Translations under genes and position numbers: made by a program
The notes under the pieces: generated by a model
Told to the model about the DNA's origin: nothing
The model's database searches: none
What the model saw: only the letters and a program-made list of their open reading frames with translations
Shown: piece by piece, positions 15,335 to 23,976 of the stretch
How positions within the stretch are numbered: position 1 is the first letter of the stretch
How the letters are laid out: every line of letters begins with the position of its first letter
Assembly: GCF_042659465.1 (NCBI RefSeq)
Contig: NZ_JBHSSW010000028.1
Coordinates: 62,001-126,000 of the forward strand
Reading direction: 5' to 3'
Length of the DNA: 64,000 nt
Origin: Ponticaulis profundi
Lineage (GTDB): Bacteria; Pseudomonadota; Alphaproteobacteria; Caulobacterales; Hyphomonadaceae

Positions 15335-17287
15335 ATGCTTGTATGGAAATCTTTATTGTCTTCGAGCGCAATTGCAATTGTGCTTGGCCTGCAACCCGCT
15401 CAGGCCGAAGAGCCGAGCGCTGAGACCAGCGCGGCAAATGCAGCTGTGCTTGAGAGCCTGCCGTTTGAAACCGATCAGCAGGACTTCGACTGGGCGATGC
15501 GCGGCTTTATCGCCACGCGTGAAGACCCGAAAATCACGGATGAGGATGGACGGGTTATCTGGGATCTCTCGGCGACGGAGTTCCTTTCAGGTGATGCCCC
15601 TGACACAACAAATCCGAGCCTATGGCGAAATGCCAGATTGATGGCGGTCTCTGGCCTGTTCCAGTCTGCCAAAGATGTTTATCAGGTCCGTGGATTTGAT
15701 CTCGCGAATGTCACGTTCGTTCGAGGAGAGACCGGATGGATCGTCATTGATCCTCTGACGTCGGGCGAGACGGCAACTGCCGCGTTTGAGCTTCTTCGCA
15801 AGGAAGTTGGTGACGCGCCGATTTCGGCCATTGTCTATACTCACTCGCACGGGGACCACTATGGCGGCTCAAAAGCCATGATGCCGTATGCGAAGGCGGA
15901 TATTCCCATCATTGCGCCAGCTGGTTTCGTTGAAGAGGCGATTAGCGAGAACATTATAGCAGGTCCGGCCATGCGCCGCCGCGCCATGTATCATGTGGGC
16001 GACCCGCTGGCGCTGAATGCGCGTGAGAAAATCGGTACCGGCTTAGGCGTTGGCCTGGCGGTTGGCAGCTTCGGCATGGTCCCGCCAAACACGTTGGTTT
16101 CAGAGACGGGTGAGGCGCTCACGGTCGATGGCGTCAGAATGGTCTTTCAGATGACCTCAGGAACCGAAGCGCCCGCTGAGTTCAATATCGGCTTTCCGGA
16201 TCTCGGTGTGGTCAATATCGCAGAGAATGCGAACCCGACCCACCACAACATTCTGACGCCGCGTGGTGCCAAGGTACGCGATGCGAAAACCTGGTCAAAA
16301 AGTCTGACCGAAGCGATCGATATGTTCGATTATGCTGACGTTCTGGTGGTCAGTCATGGCTGGCCAGTCTTTGGTTCAGAAGAGATTACCGAATATCTGG
16401 GCTTTCAGCGCGACGCCTACGCCTATCTGCATGACCAGACGGTTCGCATGATGAACCAGGGGCAGACACTTCAGGAGATCGCAGACGCGTTTAAGCTTCC
16501 GGAAGCCCTGGCGAAGAAATGGTATAACCGTCCCTATTATGGAGATTACCGCTTCAATACGCGTGCGGTTTATCAATTCTATCTCGGCTGGTTTGACGGC
16601 AATCCGGTTCATCTTGCGCCATTGCCGCCAGAGAAAGCGGGGCAGAAATATGTTACGGCCATGGGTGGCGCAGAAGCCGTGCTGGCAATGGCGCAGACAT
16701 CGTACAATGCTGGAGATTATCAATGGGTGAGCGAGCTCCTTAATAAGCTCGTTTTTGCAGATGATACGAATGCACCTGCGAAAGCGCTGTTGGCCGACAC
16801 GTATGAGCAAATGGGTTGGCAAGAAGAGAACGCGCTGTGGCGCAATTTCTATCTGACGGGCGCTTATGAGTTGCGAAATGGGGTTCGGGCCCTACCGGAG
16901 TCGAACGCGATGCGCTCGGCTGAAACTCTGGCCGGCATCCCGACTGAAGCGATTTTCGATGTCCTTTCAACGCAGGTAAATCCGGAACGCGCCGGGGACC
17001 TATCCTTACGGCTCGGATTTGTCTTCCCGGACAGAGATGAAAGCTTTACGCTGACCCTTCGAAACGGGGTGCTTATCCAGCAGGACAAATTGCTCGGGGA
17101 TGAGACATATGATGTGCAGCTGACCGCTAATCGAGCCGACTTCCTGAACGCCATGCGCGGTGAGGGTGGTTTGCAGCAGGCCATCGCCAGCGGCGCGGCC
17201 AGTCTGACTGGCAATCCTCAGGCACTGCGTCAGTTGGCTGGTGTTCTGGATCAGCCCGATCCAGTTTTTGCGATCGTGACACCTTAA
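15335..17287 (+). CDS. Secreted alkyl sulfatase (SdsA1/BDS1-type metallo-beta-lactamase fold)
   Basis: A 650-residue enzyme with a signal peptide (cleavage near QPAQA, residue 24). The binuclear zinc motif THSHGDHYGG is at 169-178. Further ligands are expected in EFNIGFPDLGVVNIAENANP and VVSHGWPVFG. An alkyl-sulfatase dimerisation domain and a C-terminal SCP2-like lipid-binding domain (about 530-650) follow, matching SdsA1 architecture and length. It hydrolyses primary alkyl sulfates such as dodecyl sulfate, releasing alcohol and sulfate in the periplasm. GGGAGA lies 8 bases before the ATG. It is controlled most likely by the divergent TetR. CYP153 and an iron alcohol dehydrogenase elsewhere in the window could act on related aliphatic compounds. 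Confidence 0.92.
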   Translation: MLVWKSLLSSSAIAIVLGLQPAQAEEPSAETSAANAAVLESLPFETDQQDFDWAMRGFIATREDPKITDEDGRVIWDLSATEFLSGDAPDTTNPSLWRNARLMAVSGLFQSAKDVYQVRGFDLANVTFVRGETGWIVIDPLTSGETATAAFELLRKEVGDAPISAIVYTHSHGDHYGGSKAMMPYAKADIPIIAPAGFVEEAISENIIAGPAMRRRAMYHVGDPLALNAREKIGTGLGVGLAVGSFGMVPPNTLVSETGEALTVDGVRMVFQMTSGTEAPAEFNIGFPDLGVVNIAENANPTHHNILTPRGAKVRDAKTWSKSLTEAIDMFDYADVLVVSHGWPVFGSEEITEYLGFQRDAYAYLHDQTVRMMNQGQTLQEIADAFKLPEALAKKWYNRPYYGDYRFNTRAVYQFYLGWFDGNPVHLAPLPPEKAGQKYVTAMGGAEAVLAMAQTSYNAGDYQWVSELLNKLVFADDTNAPAKALLADTYEQMGWQEENALWRNFYLTGAYELRNGVRALPESNAMRSAETLAGIPTEAIFDVLSTQVNPERAGDLSLRLGFVFPDRDESFTLTLRNGVLIQQDKLLGDETYDVQLTANRADFLNAMRGEGGLQQAIASGAASLTGNPQALRQLAGVLDQPDPVFAIVTP

Positions 17288-17304
17288 GAACCACTTCAGA
17301 CTAT

Positions 17305-17335
17305 AAAAAAGCCCCGCCAGATCGGCGGGGCTTTT
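17305..17335. terminator. Bidirectional terminator between alkyl sulfatase and sucB
   Basis: A GCCCCGCC stem and its complement with loop AGAT, preceded by six A and followed by four T, lie between the two convergent stops. Confidence 0.9.
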
Positions 17336-17359
17336 CCGTTGTGTCTTGTGAGTGACGAT

Positions 17360-18883
17360 CTAGACGCCGAGCAGCATCCGCTCTGGATTTTCCAGCGCTT
17401 CTTTCACACGTACCAGGAAGGTCACGGCTTCCTTGCCGTCGACAATCCGGTGGTCGTAAGAGAGCGCCAGATACATCATCGGACGGATGACAACTTCGCC
17501 ATTGATGGCCACAGGACGCTGTTCGATGCGGTGCATGCCGAGAACGCCGGATTGTGGTGGATTGAGGATAGGTGTCGACATCATCGAGCCGTAAACACCA
17601 CCGTTTGAAATGGTAAAGGTGCCGCCTTGCAGATCCTGCATGGACAGTTGACCGTCGCGTGCTTTCTTGCCGAGATCGGAAATCGCACCCTCAATACCTG
17701 CCAGAGACAGCGCATCACAGTCGCGGACAACCGGTACAACGAGGCCTTTCTCGGTGCCGACCGCGACGCCGATATCATAGAAATTCTTGTAAATGATGTC
17801 CGTGCCATCGATTTCAGCGTTCACAGCCGGAACTTCCTGAAGCGCATTCACGACGGCTTTCACAAAGAAAGACATGAAGCCGAGTTTCACGCCGTGGCGC
17901 TTCTCGAAATTGTCTTTGTATTCCTTGCGCATGGACATGATGTTGGTCATGTCGACGTCGTTGAAGGTCGTCAGCATTGCTGCCGTGTCCTGAGCTTCTT
18001 TCAGGCGGCGGGCAATCGTCTGACGCAGACGGGTCATTTTTACGCGTTCTTCGCGAGGACCGGTTGCACGTGGTGTTGCAGACGGTGCTGGTGCAGATGC
18101 CGTTTTTTCCATCGGCTTTTTCTCCAGATAAGCAAGTGCGTCACCCTTGGTGGCGCGGCCGTCTTTGCCGGTTCCAGGGATCTTGGATGGATCAATGTTG
18201 TTTTCAGACGCAATGCGACGAACAGCTGGTGAAACAGGCGCATCACCAGATGGTGCAGAGCTGCTGCTGGTCGGCGCGGGTGCAGATGCCGCAGGCGCTG
18301 GTGTCGGGGTTGGGGTCGCAGCGGCGCCATCTCCGGCAGAAATCCGTGCGATCAGCGTACCGATCTCAACTGTTTCGCCTTCTGAAACGACGATTTCGGT
18401 CAGAACGCCATCAATTGGAGATGGGACTTCGACGGCGACCTTGTCGGTTTCGATTTCGACCAGCGTTTCGTCTTTTGAGACCGCGTCGCCCGGTTGTTTC
18501 ATCCAGCTTGAAAGCGTGCCTTCCGCAACACTCTCACCCATCGCAGGGACGGTGACCTCCACAGTTTCGCCAGACGCGTCAGAAGCAGCTGGTGCGTCGT
18601 CGGATTTTGGCGCTTCTTCTTTCGCAGCCGGAGCTGAACCTTCTGCACCGCCTTCTGAAAGTTTCGCCAGAAGGGCGCCTATTTCAACGGTCGCGCCTTC
18701 TTCTGCGATGATCTCAGAAAGGACACCAGCTTCCGGTGCTGGAACCTCAACCGAAACCTTGTCGGTTTCCAGCTCAACAATCACTTCATCTTTCTCGACG
18801 CTATCGCCAGCAGATTTGAGCCATTGTCCTACAGTCGCTTCGGTGACGGATTCGCCGAGCGTTGGGACTGTGATATCGGTCAT
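17360..18883 (-). CDS. sucB: 2-oxoglutarate dehydrogenase E2, dihydrolipoyl succinyltransferase with two lipoyl domains
   Basis: A 507-residue E2 of the 2-oxoglutarate dehydrogenase complex, transferring succinyl groups to CoA. It has two lipoyl domains (lipoyl Lys42 and Lys148, each in ETDKV), Ala/Pro-rich linkers, a peripheral subunit-binding domain (about 218-250, RRIASENNIDPSKIPGTG), and the acyltransferase core ending in LSYDHRIVDG (His478, Asp482). Most well-studied SucB proteins, such as that of E. coli, have only one lipoyl domain. It follows sucA by 27 bases on the same strand. No E3 gene lies within the window. Confidence 0.96.
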   Translation of the reverse strand: MTDITVPTLGESVTEATVGQWLKSAGDSVEKDEVIVELETDKVSVEVPAPEAGVLSEIIAEEGATVEIGALLAKLSEGGAEGSAPAAKEEAPKSDDAPAASDASGETVEVTVPAMGESVAEGTLSSWMKQPGDAVSKDETLVEIETDKVAVEVPSPIDGVLTEIVVSEGETVEIGTLIARISAGDGAAATPTPTPAPAASAPAPTSSSSAPSGDAPVSPAVRRIASENNIDPSKIPGTGKDGRATKGDALAYLEKKPMEKTASAPAPSATPRATGPREERVKMTRLRQTIARRLKEAQDTAAMLTTFNDVDMTNIMSMRKEYKDNFEKRHGVKLGFMSFFVKAVVNALQEVPAVNAEIDGTDIIYKNFYDIGVAVGTEKGLVVPVVRDCDALSLAGIEGAISDLGKKARDGQLSMQDLQGGTFTISNGGVYGSMMSTPILNPPQSGVLGMHRIEQRPVAINGEVVIRPMMYLALSYDHRIVDGKEAVTFLVRVKEALENPERMLLGV

Positions 18884-18910
18884 GGGTGTTGCTCTCTCCG
18901 ATTGCGGCGC

Positions 18911-21900
18911 TCAGGCCGTCTCAAAAGTTGTACAGTTTCCGCTGTCGCCAAGGGCAGCGTCGATGAAGGCGTCGCGTTCAGCGACATGCTTTGACATGAG
19001 GCCCGTCGCTGTTGAAGCGGATGCACGGCGACCTGCATAAAGTGGGCGCGTGTGTTTGGCTTCAACCTGTTCCAGACACCATTCAATTTCGTCACGAATA
19101 AAGGTCCAGGCGCCCATATTACGCGGCTCTTCCTGGCACCATACCATCTCTGCCTGCGGGAAGCGCTTCAGCTCCTGCATCAGAGACTTGCGTGGGACCG
19201 GGTAAAATTGTTCGACGCGCAACAGGTAGATGTCGTCGACACCGCGTTTTTCGCGCTCTTCGAACAGATCGTAATAGACTTTGCCCGAGCACATGACGAC
19301 GCGGCGGATCTTATCGTCTTTGACGAGTTTCACTTCGCCTTCGCGACCCGGTGTTTCCGCATCGTCCCACAGAACGCGGTGGAAGCTGGAATCCGGTCCG
19401 AGATCGGCCAGTGAAGACGTCGCAAGCTTGTGACGCAGAAGCGATTTTGGCGTCATGATGATCAGCGGCTTACGGAAGTCACGGTGAATCTGACGACGAA
19501 GCGCATGGAAATATTGTGCCGGAGTCGTCAGGTTGCAGACTTGCATATTGTCTTCAGCGGCCATCTGGAGGAATCGTTCCAGACGGGCGGAAGAGTGTTC
19601 CGGGCCTTGTCCCTCATAACCGTGTGGCAGAAGGCAGACGAGGCCGGACATACGCAGCCATTTTCGTTCACCTGATGAGATGAACTGGTCGAAAAGGACC
19701 TGAGCGCCATTCGCGAAGTCACCAAATTGGGCTTCCCACAGTGTCAGCGTGTTCGGATCGGCGAGCGAGTAGCCATACTCGTAGCCAAGCACGGCTTCCT
19801 CAGAGAGAAGCGAGTCGATGACTTCGTATTTCGCCTGTCCATCACGGATGTTGTTGAGCGGTGTGTAGCGCTTTTCCGTTTTCTGATCGACGATGTGCGA
19901 GTGGCGCTGAGAGAACGTACCACGACCTGAGTCCTGACCGGACAGGCGAACCGGGAAACCTTCGTTCAGCAGAGAGCCGAAGGCCAGGGATTCCGCTGTT
20001 GCCCAGTCGAGCCCGGTACCGCTTTCAATCGCATTTTTGCGGGCGTCGAGGACGCGGGCCAGTGTTTTGTGCGGCGTCAGGCCGTCAGGGACGGTCGTGA
20101 TGGATGTGCCAATGTCGTTCAGAACGTCCATTTCGACGGCGGTATTGCCGCGACGCTCGTCACCTTCCGGCAGGCCGAGACCGGACCATTTGCCATCCAG
20201 CCAGTCAGCGCGATCTGCGTGATATGTTTTGCCTGCCTCAAATTCCTTGTCGAGGAAGGTATCAAACTCGCTCAGCCATTCTTCGACTTCGTCACGGGAA
20301 ACGATGCCTTCCTTGATCAGGCGATCAGAATACAGCTTGCGAACGGTCGGGTGGCCTTTGATCTTCTTGTACATCAAAGGCTGCGTGAACATCGGTTCGT
20401 CGCCTTCGTTGTGACCAAAGCGGCGATAGCAGAACATGTCGATCACGACGTCCTTGCCGAATTGCTGGCGGAACTCCGTCGCAACCTTCGCAGCATAGAC
20501 CACAGCTTCAGGGTCATCACCATTGACGTGGAAAATCGGTGCTTCCACCATCTTCGCAACATCAGACGGGTAAGGTGAAGAGCGCGAATATTTCGGGCTC
20601 GTCGTGAAGCCGATCTGATTGTTGACGATGTAGTGGATGGTGCCGCCTGTGCGATAGCCCATCAGACCGGACAGTGCAAAGCACTCTGCAACAACGCCCT
20701 GACCCGCAAACGCCGCATCGCCGTGAAGTAGCAGAGGCATGACTTCTGCGCGGCGTCCTTTTTTGGACTCGCGTTTGACGAAAGCCTGTTTGGCGCGGCA
20801 TTTGCCAAGCACAACCGGGTTCACCGCTTCGAGGTGAGATGGGTTGGCTGTCAGAGACAGGTGAACATTGTTATCGTCGAAGGCGCGGTCAGAAGACGCA
20901 CCCAGGTGATATTTCACGTCGCCGGAACCAAACTCGTCAGCGCCCTGCGAAGAGCCGCCCTGGAATTCGTGGAAGATGACTTTGTATGGTTTGCCCATAA
21001 CAGCAGCCAGAACGTTCAGGCGACCACGGTGTGGCATGCCGAGAACGATTTCTTTTACGCCAAGCGCGCCGCCACGCTTGATGATCTGCTCCATTGCAGG
21101 GACAGCAGCTTCGCCACCGTCCAGACCAAAGCGTTTTGTGCCCGGATAGCGTTTGTGAAGAAACATCTCGAAGGCTTCGGCTTCGATCAGCTTCTTAAGG
21201 ATGGCGATCTTGCCTTCCTTGGTGAAAGCAACGCCTTTGTCCGGCCCTTCAATGCGTTCCTGCAGCCAGGATTTCTCTTCCGGGTCGGAAATGTGCATGA
21301 ACTCAATGCCGACCGTCGAACAGTAAGTCCGTCTCAGCACATCCAGCATCTGACGGACGGACGCGTATTCCATGCCGAGATAGTAGTCGATGAAGATCGG
21401 GCGATCCCACATATCCGGCGTGAAGCCATAGCTTTGCGGATCGAGTTCCGGCTGATCACCAAAATCGTTCAGACGCAGCGGATCGAGATCGGCTGCCAGG
21501 TGCCCACGCATGCGGTAGGCGCGGATCATCATGATCGCCTTGATGGATTCCTGCAGTGTGCGGGAGATGTCTTCCTGGCTTGTGCCTGGTGCTGCGCGCT
21601 CGACGATTTTCTGTGCCAGCTGTGGCTCGTTCACGCCCCACTGATAGTCAATCGCGTCGGTGTTTTCATCGCGGCTTGTCAGAGGCCAGCCAGCGGGTGT
21701 CCAGCTTGGGCCGCCAGCCTGCTTCGAGACGGGCTCACCTGTGTCGCCATAGCTTTCGAAAAAGCTGCGCCATCCGGCCGGGACGGAGTTCGGATCCCGG
21801 TCATAGTCCGCCTGAAGTTGTTCGATGTAAGTGGCATTGCCGCCGTAAAGAAACAGCGTGTCCAACATGGCAGCATTGGCTTCAGATCGAGAGCCGTTAG

Positions 21901-21931
21901 AGCCGTTTGGAGGTGTGCCGTCGTCAGCCAT
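18911..21931 (-). CDS. sucA: 2-oxoglutarate dehydrogenase E1 component
   Basis: A 1006-residue thiamine-diphosphate enzyme that decarboxylates 2-oxoglutarate. Visible are the N-terminal LFLYGGNATYIEQL segment for E2 contact, FGLDGGEAAVPAMEQ, GMPHRGRLN, HGDAAFAGQGVV and NNQIGFTTSP (cofactor-binding region), and RRFGHNEGDEP. The C-terminal transketolase-like half includes LLPHGYEGQGPEHSSAR. The start at 21931 (MADDG...) is preferred over the longer reading from 22027, since 1006 residues is the usual family length and AGGAC precedes it. It is the first gene of a sucA-sucB unit with its own leader and is separated from sucD by 400 bases. Confidence 0.97.
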   Translation of the reverse strand: MADDGTPPNGSNGSRSEANAAMLDTLFLYGGNATYIEQLQADYDRDPNSVPAGWRSFFESYGDTGEPVSKQAGGPSWTPAGWPLTSRDENTDAIDYQWGVNEPQLAQKIVERAAPGTSQEDISRTLQESIKAIMMIRAYRMRGHLAADLDPLRLNDFGDQPELDPQSYGFTPDMWDRPIFIDYYLGMEYASVRQMLDVLRRTYCSTVGIEFMHISDPEEKSWLQERIEGPDKGVAFTKEGKIAILKKLIEAEAFEMFLHKRYPGTKRFGLDGGEAAVPAMEQIIKRGGALGVKEIVLGMPHRGRLNVLAAVMGKPYKVIFHEFQGGSSQGADEFGSGDVKYHLGASSDRAFDDNNVHLSLTANPSHLEAVNPVVLGKCRAKQAFVKRESKKGRRAEVMPLLLHGDAAFAGQGVVAECFALSGLMGYRTGGTIHYIVNNQIGFTTSPKYSRSSPYPSDVAKMVEAPIFHVNGDDPEAVVYAAKVATEFRQQFGKDVVIDMFCYRRFGHNEGDEPMFTQPLMYKKIKGHPTVRKLYSDRLIKEGIVSRDEVEEWLSEFDTFLDKEFEAGKTYHADRADWLDGKWSGLGLPEGDERRGNTAVEMDVLNDIGTSITTVPDGLTPHKTLARVLDARKNAIESGTGLDWATAESLAFGSLLNEGFPVRLSGQDSGRGTFSQRHSHIVDQKTEKRYTPLNNIRDGQAKYEVIDSLLSEEAVLGYEYGYSLADPNTLTLWEAQFGDFANGAQVLFDQFISSGERKWLRMSGLVCLLPHGYEGQGPEHSSARLERFLQMAAEDNMQVCNLTTPAQYFHALRRQIHRDFRKPLIIMTPKSLLRHKLATSSLADLGPDSSFHRVLWDDAETPGREGEVKLVKDDKIRRVVMCSGKVYYDLFEEREKRGVDDIYLLRVEQFYPVPRKSLMQELKRFPQAEMVWCQEEPRNMGAWTFIRDEIEWCLEQVEAKHTRPLYAGRRASASTATGLMSKHVAERDAFIDAALGDSGNCTTFETA

Positions 21932-22059
21932 AGTATTTACGTCCTGAGGGTCATGTCTGTTTTCACTACAGAACACGGTTTTCGTTGCTAACCTATTTAG
22001 GAAATTTTGCTTAAAAGCGAAACCCAACCTTGGTCAAAGGTGCGTCATTCTCCACTTAA

Positions 22060-22095
22060 GGCAATTTCTAAAAAGGCTAGCTTTTAAAAATTGCC
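22060..22095 (-). promoter_or_regulatory. Hairpin in the probable sucA leader
   Basis: GGCAATTT-C-TAAAA pairs with TTTTA-A-AAATTGCC, giving 13 base pairs with one mismatch and an 8-base loop. It lies 129 bases upstream of the sucA start codon. No U tract follows on the minus strand, so it is not a simple terminator. Confidence 0.4.
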
Positions 22096-22284
22096 CTCCG
22101 CTAAACAAAATTTGCGCTTTCCGCAACGTAGTTGCGCCCTAAATCGTCGATTTCACGCAAAAAACTTTTAATATCGCCATAGAATTTTTCTATAGGGCCG
22201 GTTCTGTGGTGTTCGGCTGACGGTCACAGTTCTGCTTCCCGTATTTGCATAGCTTTTTTGCCGTTCAAATGATCCGAATGCAGA

Positions 22285-22313
22285 AAAAAAAGGGAGCCCG
22301 GAGGCTCCCTTTT
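22285..22313 (-). terminator. Terminator of sucD
   Basis: The stem AAAAGGGAGCC and its complement, with a four-base loop, is followed on the minus strand by a run of eight or nine U. It lies 22 bases beyond the sucD stop. Confidence 0.92.
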
Positions 22314-22334
22314 CAAATCAGAATCTAAAAGCGT

Positions 22335-23237
22335 TTAGCCTTTCAGGACTTCCTGCAGCGTCACACCGAGGCGTGCCGGAGAAGGAGAGACCGTGATGCC
22401 AGCTGCTTCCATAGCGGCGATCTTGTCGTCTGCGCCGCCTTTGCCGCCGGAAACGATCGCGCCAGCGTGGCCCATCGTGCGGCCTGGAGGCGCTGTACGA
22501 CCTGCGATGAAGCCAACCATTGGTTTCTTGCGGCCTTTCTTCGCTTCGTCGATCAGGAACTGAGCTGCATCTTCTTCGGCCGAACCACCGATCTCACCGA
22601 TCATGATGATGGATTCTGTTTCGTCGTCAGCCAGGAAGAGTTCCAGTACGTCGATGAAGTTCGTGCCGTTGACCGGGTCACCACCGATGCCGACAGCTGT
22701 TGTCTGGCCGAGGCCAACTTCAGATGTCTGGTAAACCGCTTCATAGGTCAGCGTACCGGAGCGGGAAACAACGCCCACAGAACCTTTTTTGAAGATTGAA
22801 CCCGGCATGATGCCGATTTTGCACTCTTCAGGTGTCAGAAGACCTGGGCAGTTTGGGCCGATCAGGCGGGATTTGGACTTTTTCAGTTTGTCCTTCACGC
22901 GGACCATGTCCATGACCGGTACGCCTTCAGTGATACAAACGATCAGTTCGATTTCCGCGTCAATTGCTTCTTCGATTGCGGCTGCTGCGCCTGCTGGTGG
23001 AACGTAAACCACAGAAGCCGTCGCACCTGTCTTGTCTTTGCCTTCTGCGACAGACGAGAAGATTGGCAGTTCCTGACCATTGTCAGCTGTCCAGTTGGTG
23101 CCACCTTTTTTCGGGTGGATACCGCCAACCATTTGCGTGCCGAAATATGCGAGCGCCTGGTTGGTGTGGAAAGAACCGGTGTTACCCGTCATGCCCTGCG
23201 TCAGGACCTTCGTGTTCTTGTCGATCAGAATAGACAT
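22335..23237 (-). CDS. sucD: Succinyl-CoA synthetase alpha subunit
   Basis: A 300-residue subunit that makes succinate and a nucleoside triphosphate from succinyl-CoA with SucC. The CoA-binding start is TKVLTQGMTGNTGSFHT. The phosphorylated histidine lies in MGHAGAIVSGGKGGADDK, and GPNCPGLLTPEECKIGIMPG is also conserved. Length is normal. Unusually, it is not adjacent to sucC: 2.3 kb containing four other genes lies between them, so SucC and SucD may be made from separate transcripts. Confidence 0.97.
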   Translation of the reverse strand: MSILIDKNTKVLTQGMTGNTGSFHTNQALAYFGTQMVGGIHPKKGGTNWTADNGQELPIFSSVAEGKDKTGATASVVYVPPAGAAAAIEEAIDAEIELIVCITEGVPVMDMVRVKDKLKKSKSRLIGPNCPGLLTPEECKIGIMPGSIFKKGSVGVVSRSGTLTYEAVYQTSEVGLGQTTAVGIGGDPVNGTNFIDVLELFLADDETESIIMIGEIGGSAEEDAAQFLIDEAKKGRKKPMVGFIAGRTAPPGRTMGHAGAIVSGGKGGADDKIAAMEAAGITVSPSPARLGVTLQEVLKG

Positions 23238-23266
23238 TAGCGTTTCCCCTGTTTGGAAGCTTGGAT

Positions 23267-23686
23267 TTAGACGAATGGATTGACGACCGAAACCCCTTTA
23301 TGGGTCAGGCCGTCGGGAAAGTTTTGTGCATAGAGCTTGTGGCAACCGAGCCGCTCTGCGCTCACGAGTTTTCGGGCGATCCTGATTGGCAGCTGTGCGT
23401 CAGACGAAAGCTGTGCAGCCTCGCGCAGCATGCTTGTATCGGCCTGCTGGCACGGTTTCAGTGTCAGCGCCTTTACCCAGTCATTGGCAGCAGAAGACGA
23501 GAGCGGCGTCGTTCCGACGCTTGTGGCCAGTTCGAAGAACTCGCCCAGCACATCAGTCGATGTGGCGTAATTTTCCTCCAGAATGATGTTGCGGGCGATG
23601 TCATATTCTCTGGTCGCGTTCTCGCGCCCCATCGCAGCATACAAAAGAAGGTCCGTGTTCAGAAACACCTCGGCAACATCGATCAT
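23267..23686 (-). CDS. PIN-domain VapC-like protein with eroded active site
   Basis: A 139-residue PIN-fold protein overlapping the antitoxin-like gene by ATGA, the classic VapBC order. The fold is recognisable from VFLNTDLLLYA, the DVLGEFFELA helix and the VSVVNPF end. The acidic ligands are mostly missing. The canonical D-T-N motif is N-T-D (N10). The usual W-D-A position reads LPIRIARK. The late E-D motif reads AQN. Only the middle Glu (E49) is clearly retained. Family members are Mg-dependent RNases that cut tRNA or rRNA; this one may be inactive or work differently. It lies between sucC and sucD. Confidence 0.8.
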   Translation of the reverse strand: MIDVAEVFLNTDLLLYAAMGRENATREYDIARNIILEENYATSTDVLGEFFELATSVGTTPLSSSAANDWVKALTLKPCQQADTSMLREAAQLSSDAQLPIRIARKLVSAERLGCHKLYAQNFPDGLTHKGVSVVNPFV

Positions 23687-23910
23687 GGCAGCACCTCAAG
23701 AGATGGTCGCCAGTCACCCAGACGGCCTTCAGAGGTTTCCATCAACCGCAGCAGCGCTTCACGCGCTTCGTCGCGTGTACGTTCTTGTTCGACAAGTCTG
23801 GTCAGAAACTCACGTACCATTTCATTCACGCTGGTCCGCTTCATGGCCGCGAGCACCCGCACCTTGGCGAGCAGGTCTTCATCAATGGCGAGTGTAATGT
23901 TCTTGGCCAA
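23683..23910 (-). CDS. VapB-like ribbon-helix-helix antitoxin
   Basis: About 75 residues: a ribbon-helix-helix segment (KNITLAIDEDLLAKVRVLAA, then SVNEMVREFL), followed by an acidic tail likely to wrap the toxin. TTG at 23910 is the best start, because GGAGG precedes it by 7 bases; the upstream ATG at 23925 has that ribosome site inside its own reading frame. It probably represses its own operon, as VapB proteins do. Confidence 0.82.
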   Translation of the reverse strand: MAKNITLAIDEDLLAKVRVLAAMKRTSVNEMVREFLTRLVEQERTRDEAREALLRLMETSEGRLGDWRPSLEVLP

Positions 23911-23976
23911 ACCTTGCCTCCACATAACCCGTGTAACACAGGATATGTGTGGGATGAAGCCGGATTTTGGGTTTCA

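Larger units (their letters stand above)
21932..22334. other. Intergenic region: sucA leader/promoter and sucD terminator
   Basis: About 400 bases without a credible gene. It contains the terminator after sucD, an AT-rich stretch that probably holds the sucA promoter, and an imperfect hairpin near the sucA start. This shows sucAB is transcribed separately from sucD. No known riboswitch was recognised. Confidence 0.7.

Noticed and set aside
20834..21991. Plus-strand ORF of 385 residues
   Set aside because: Fully antisense to sucA, which is clearly the real gene.
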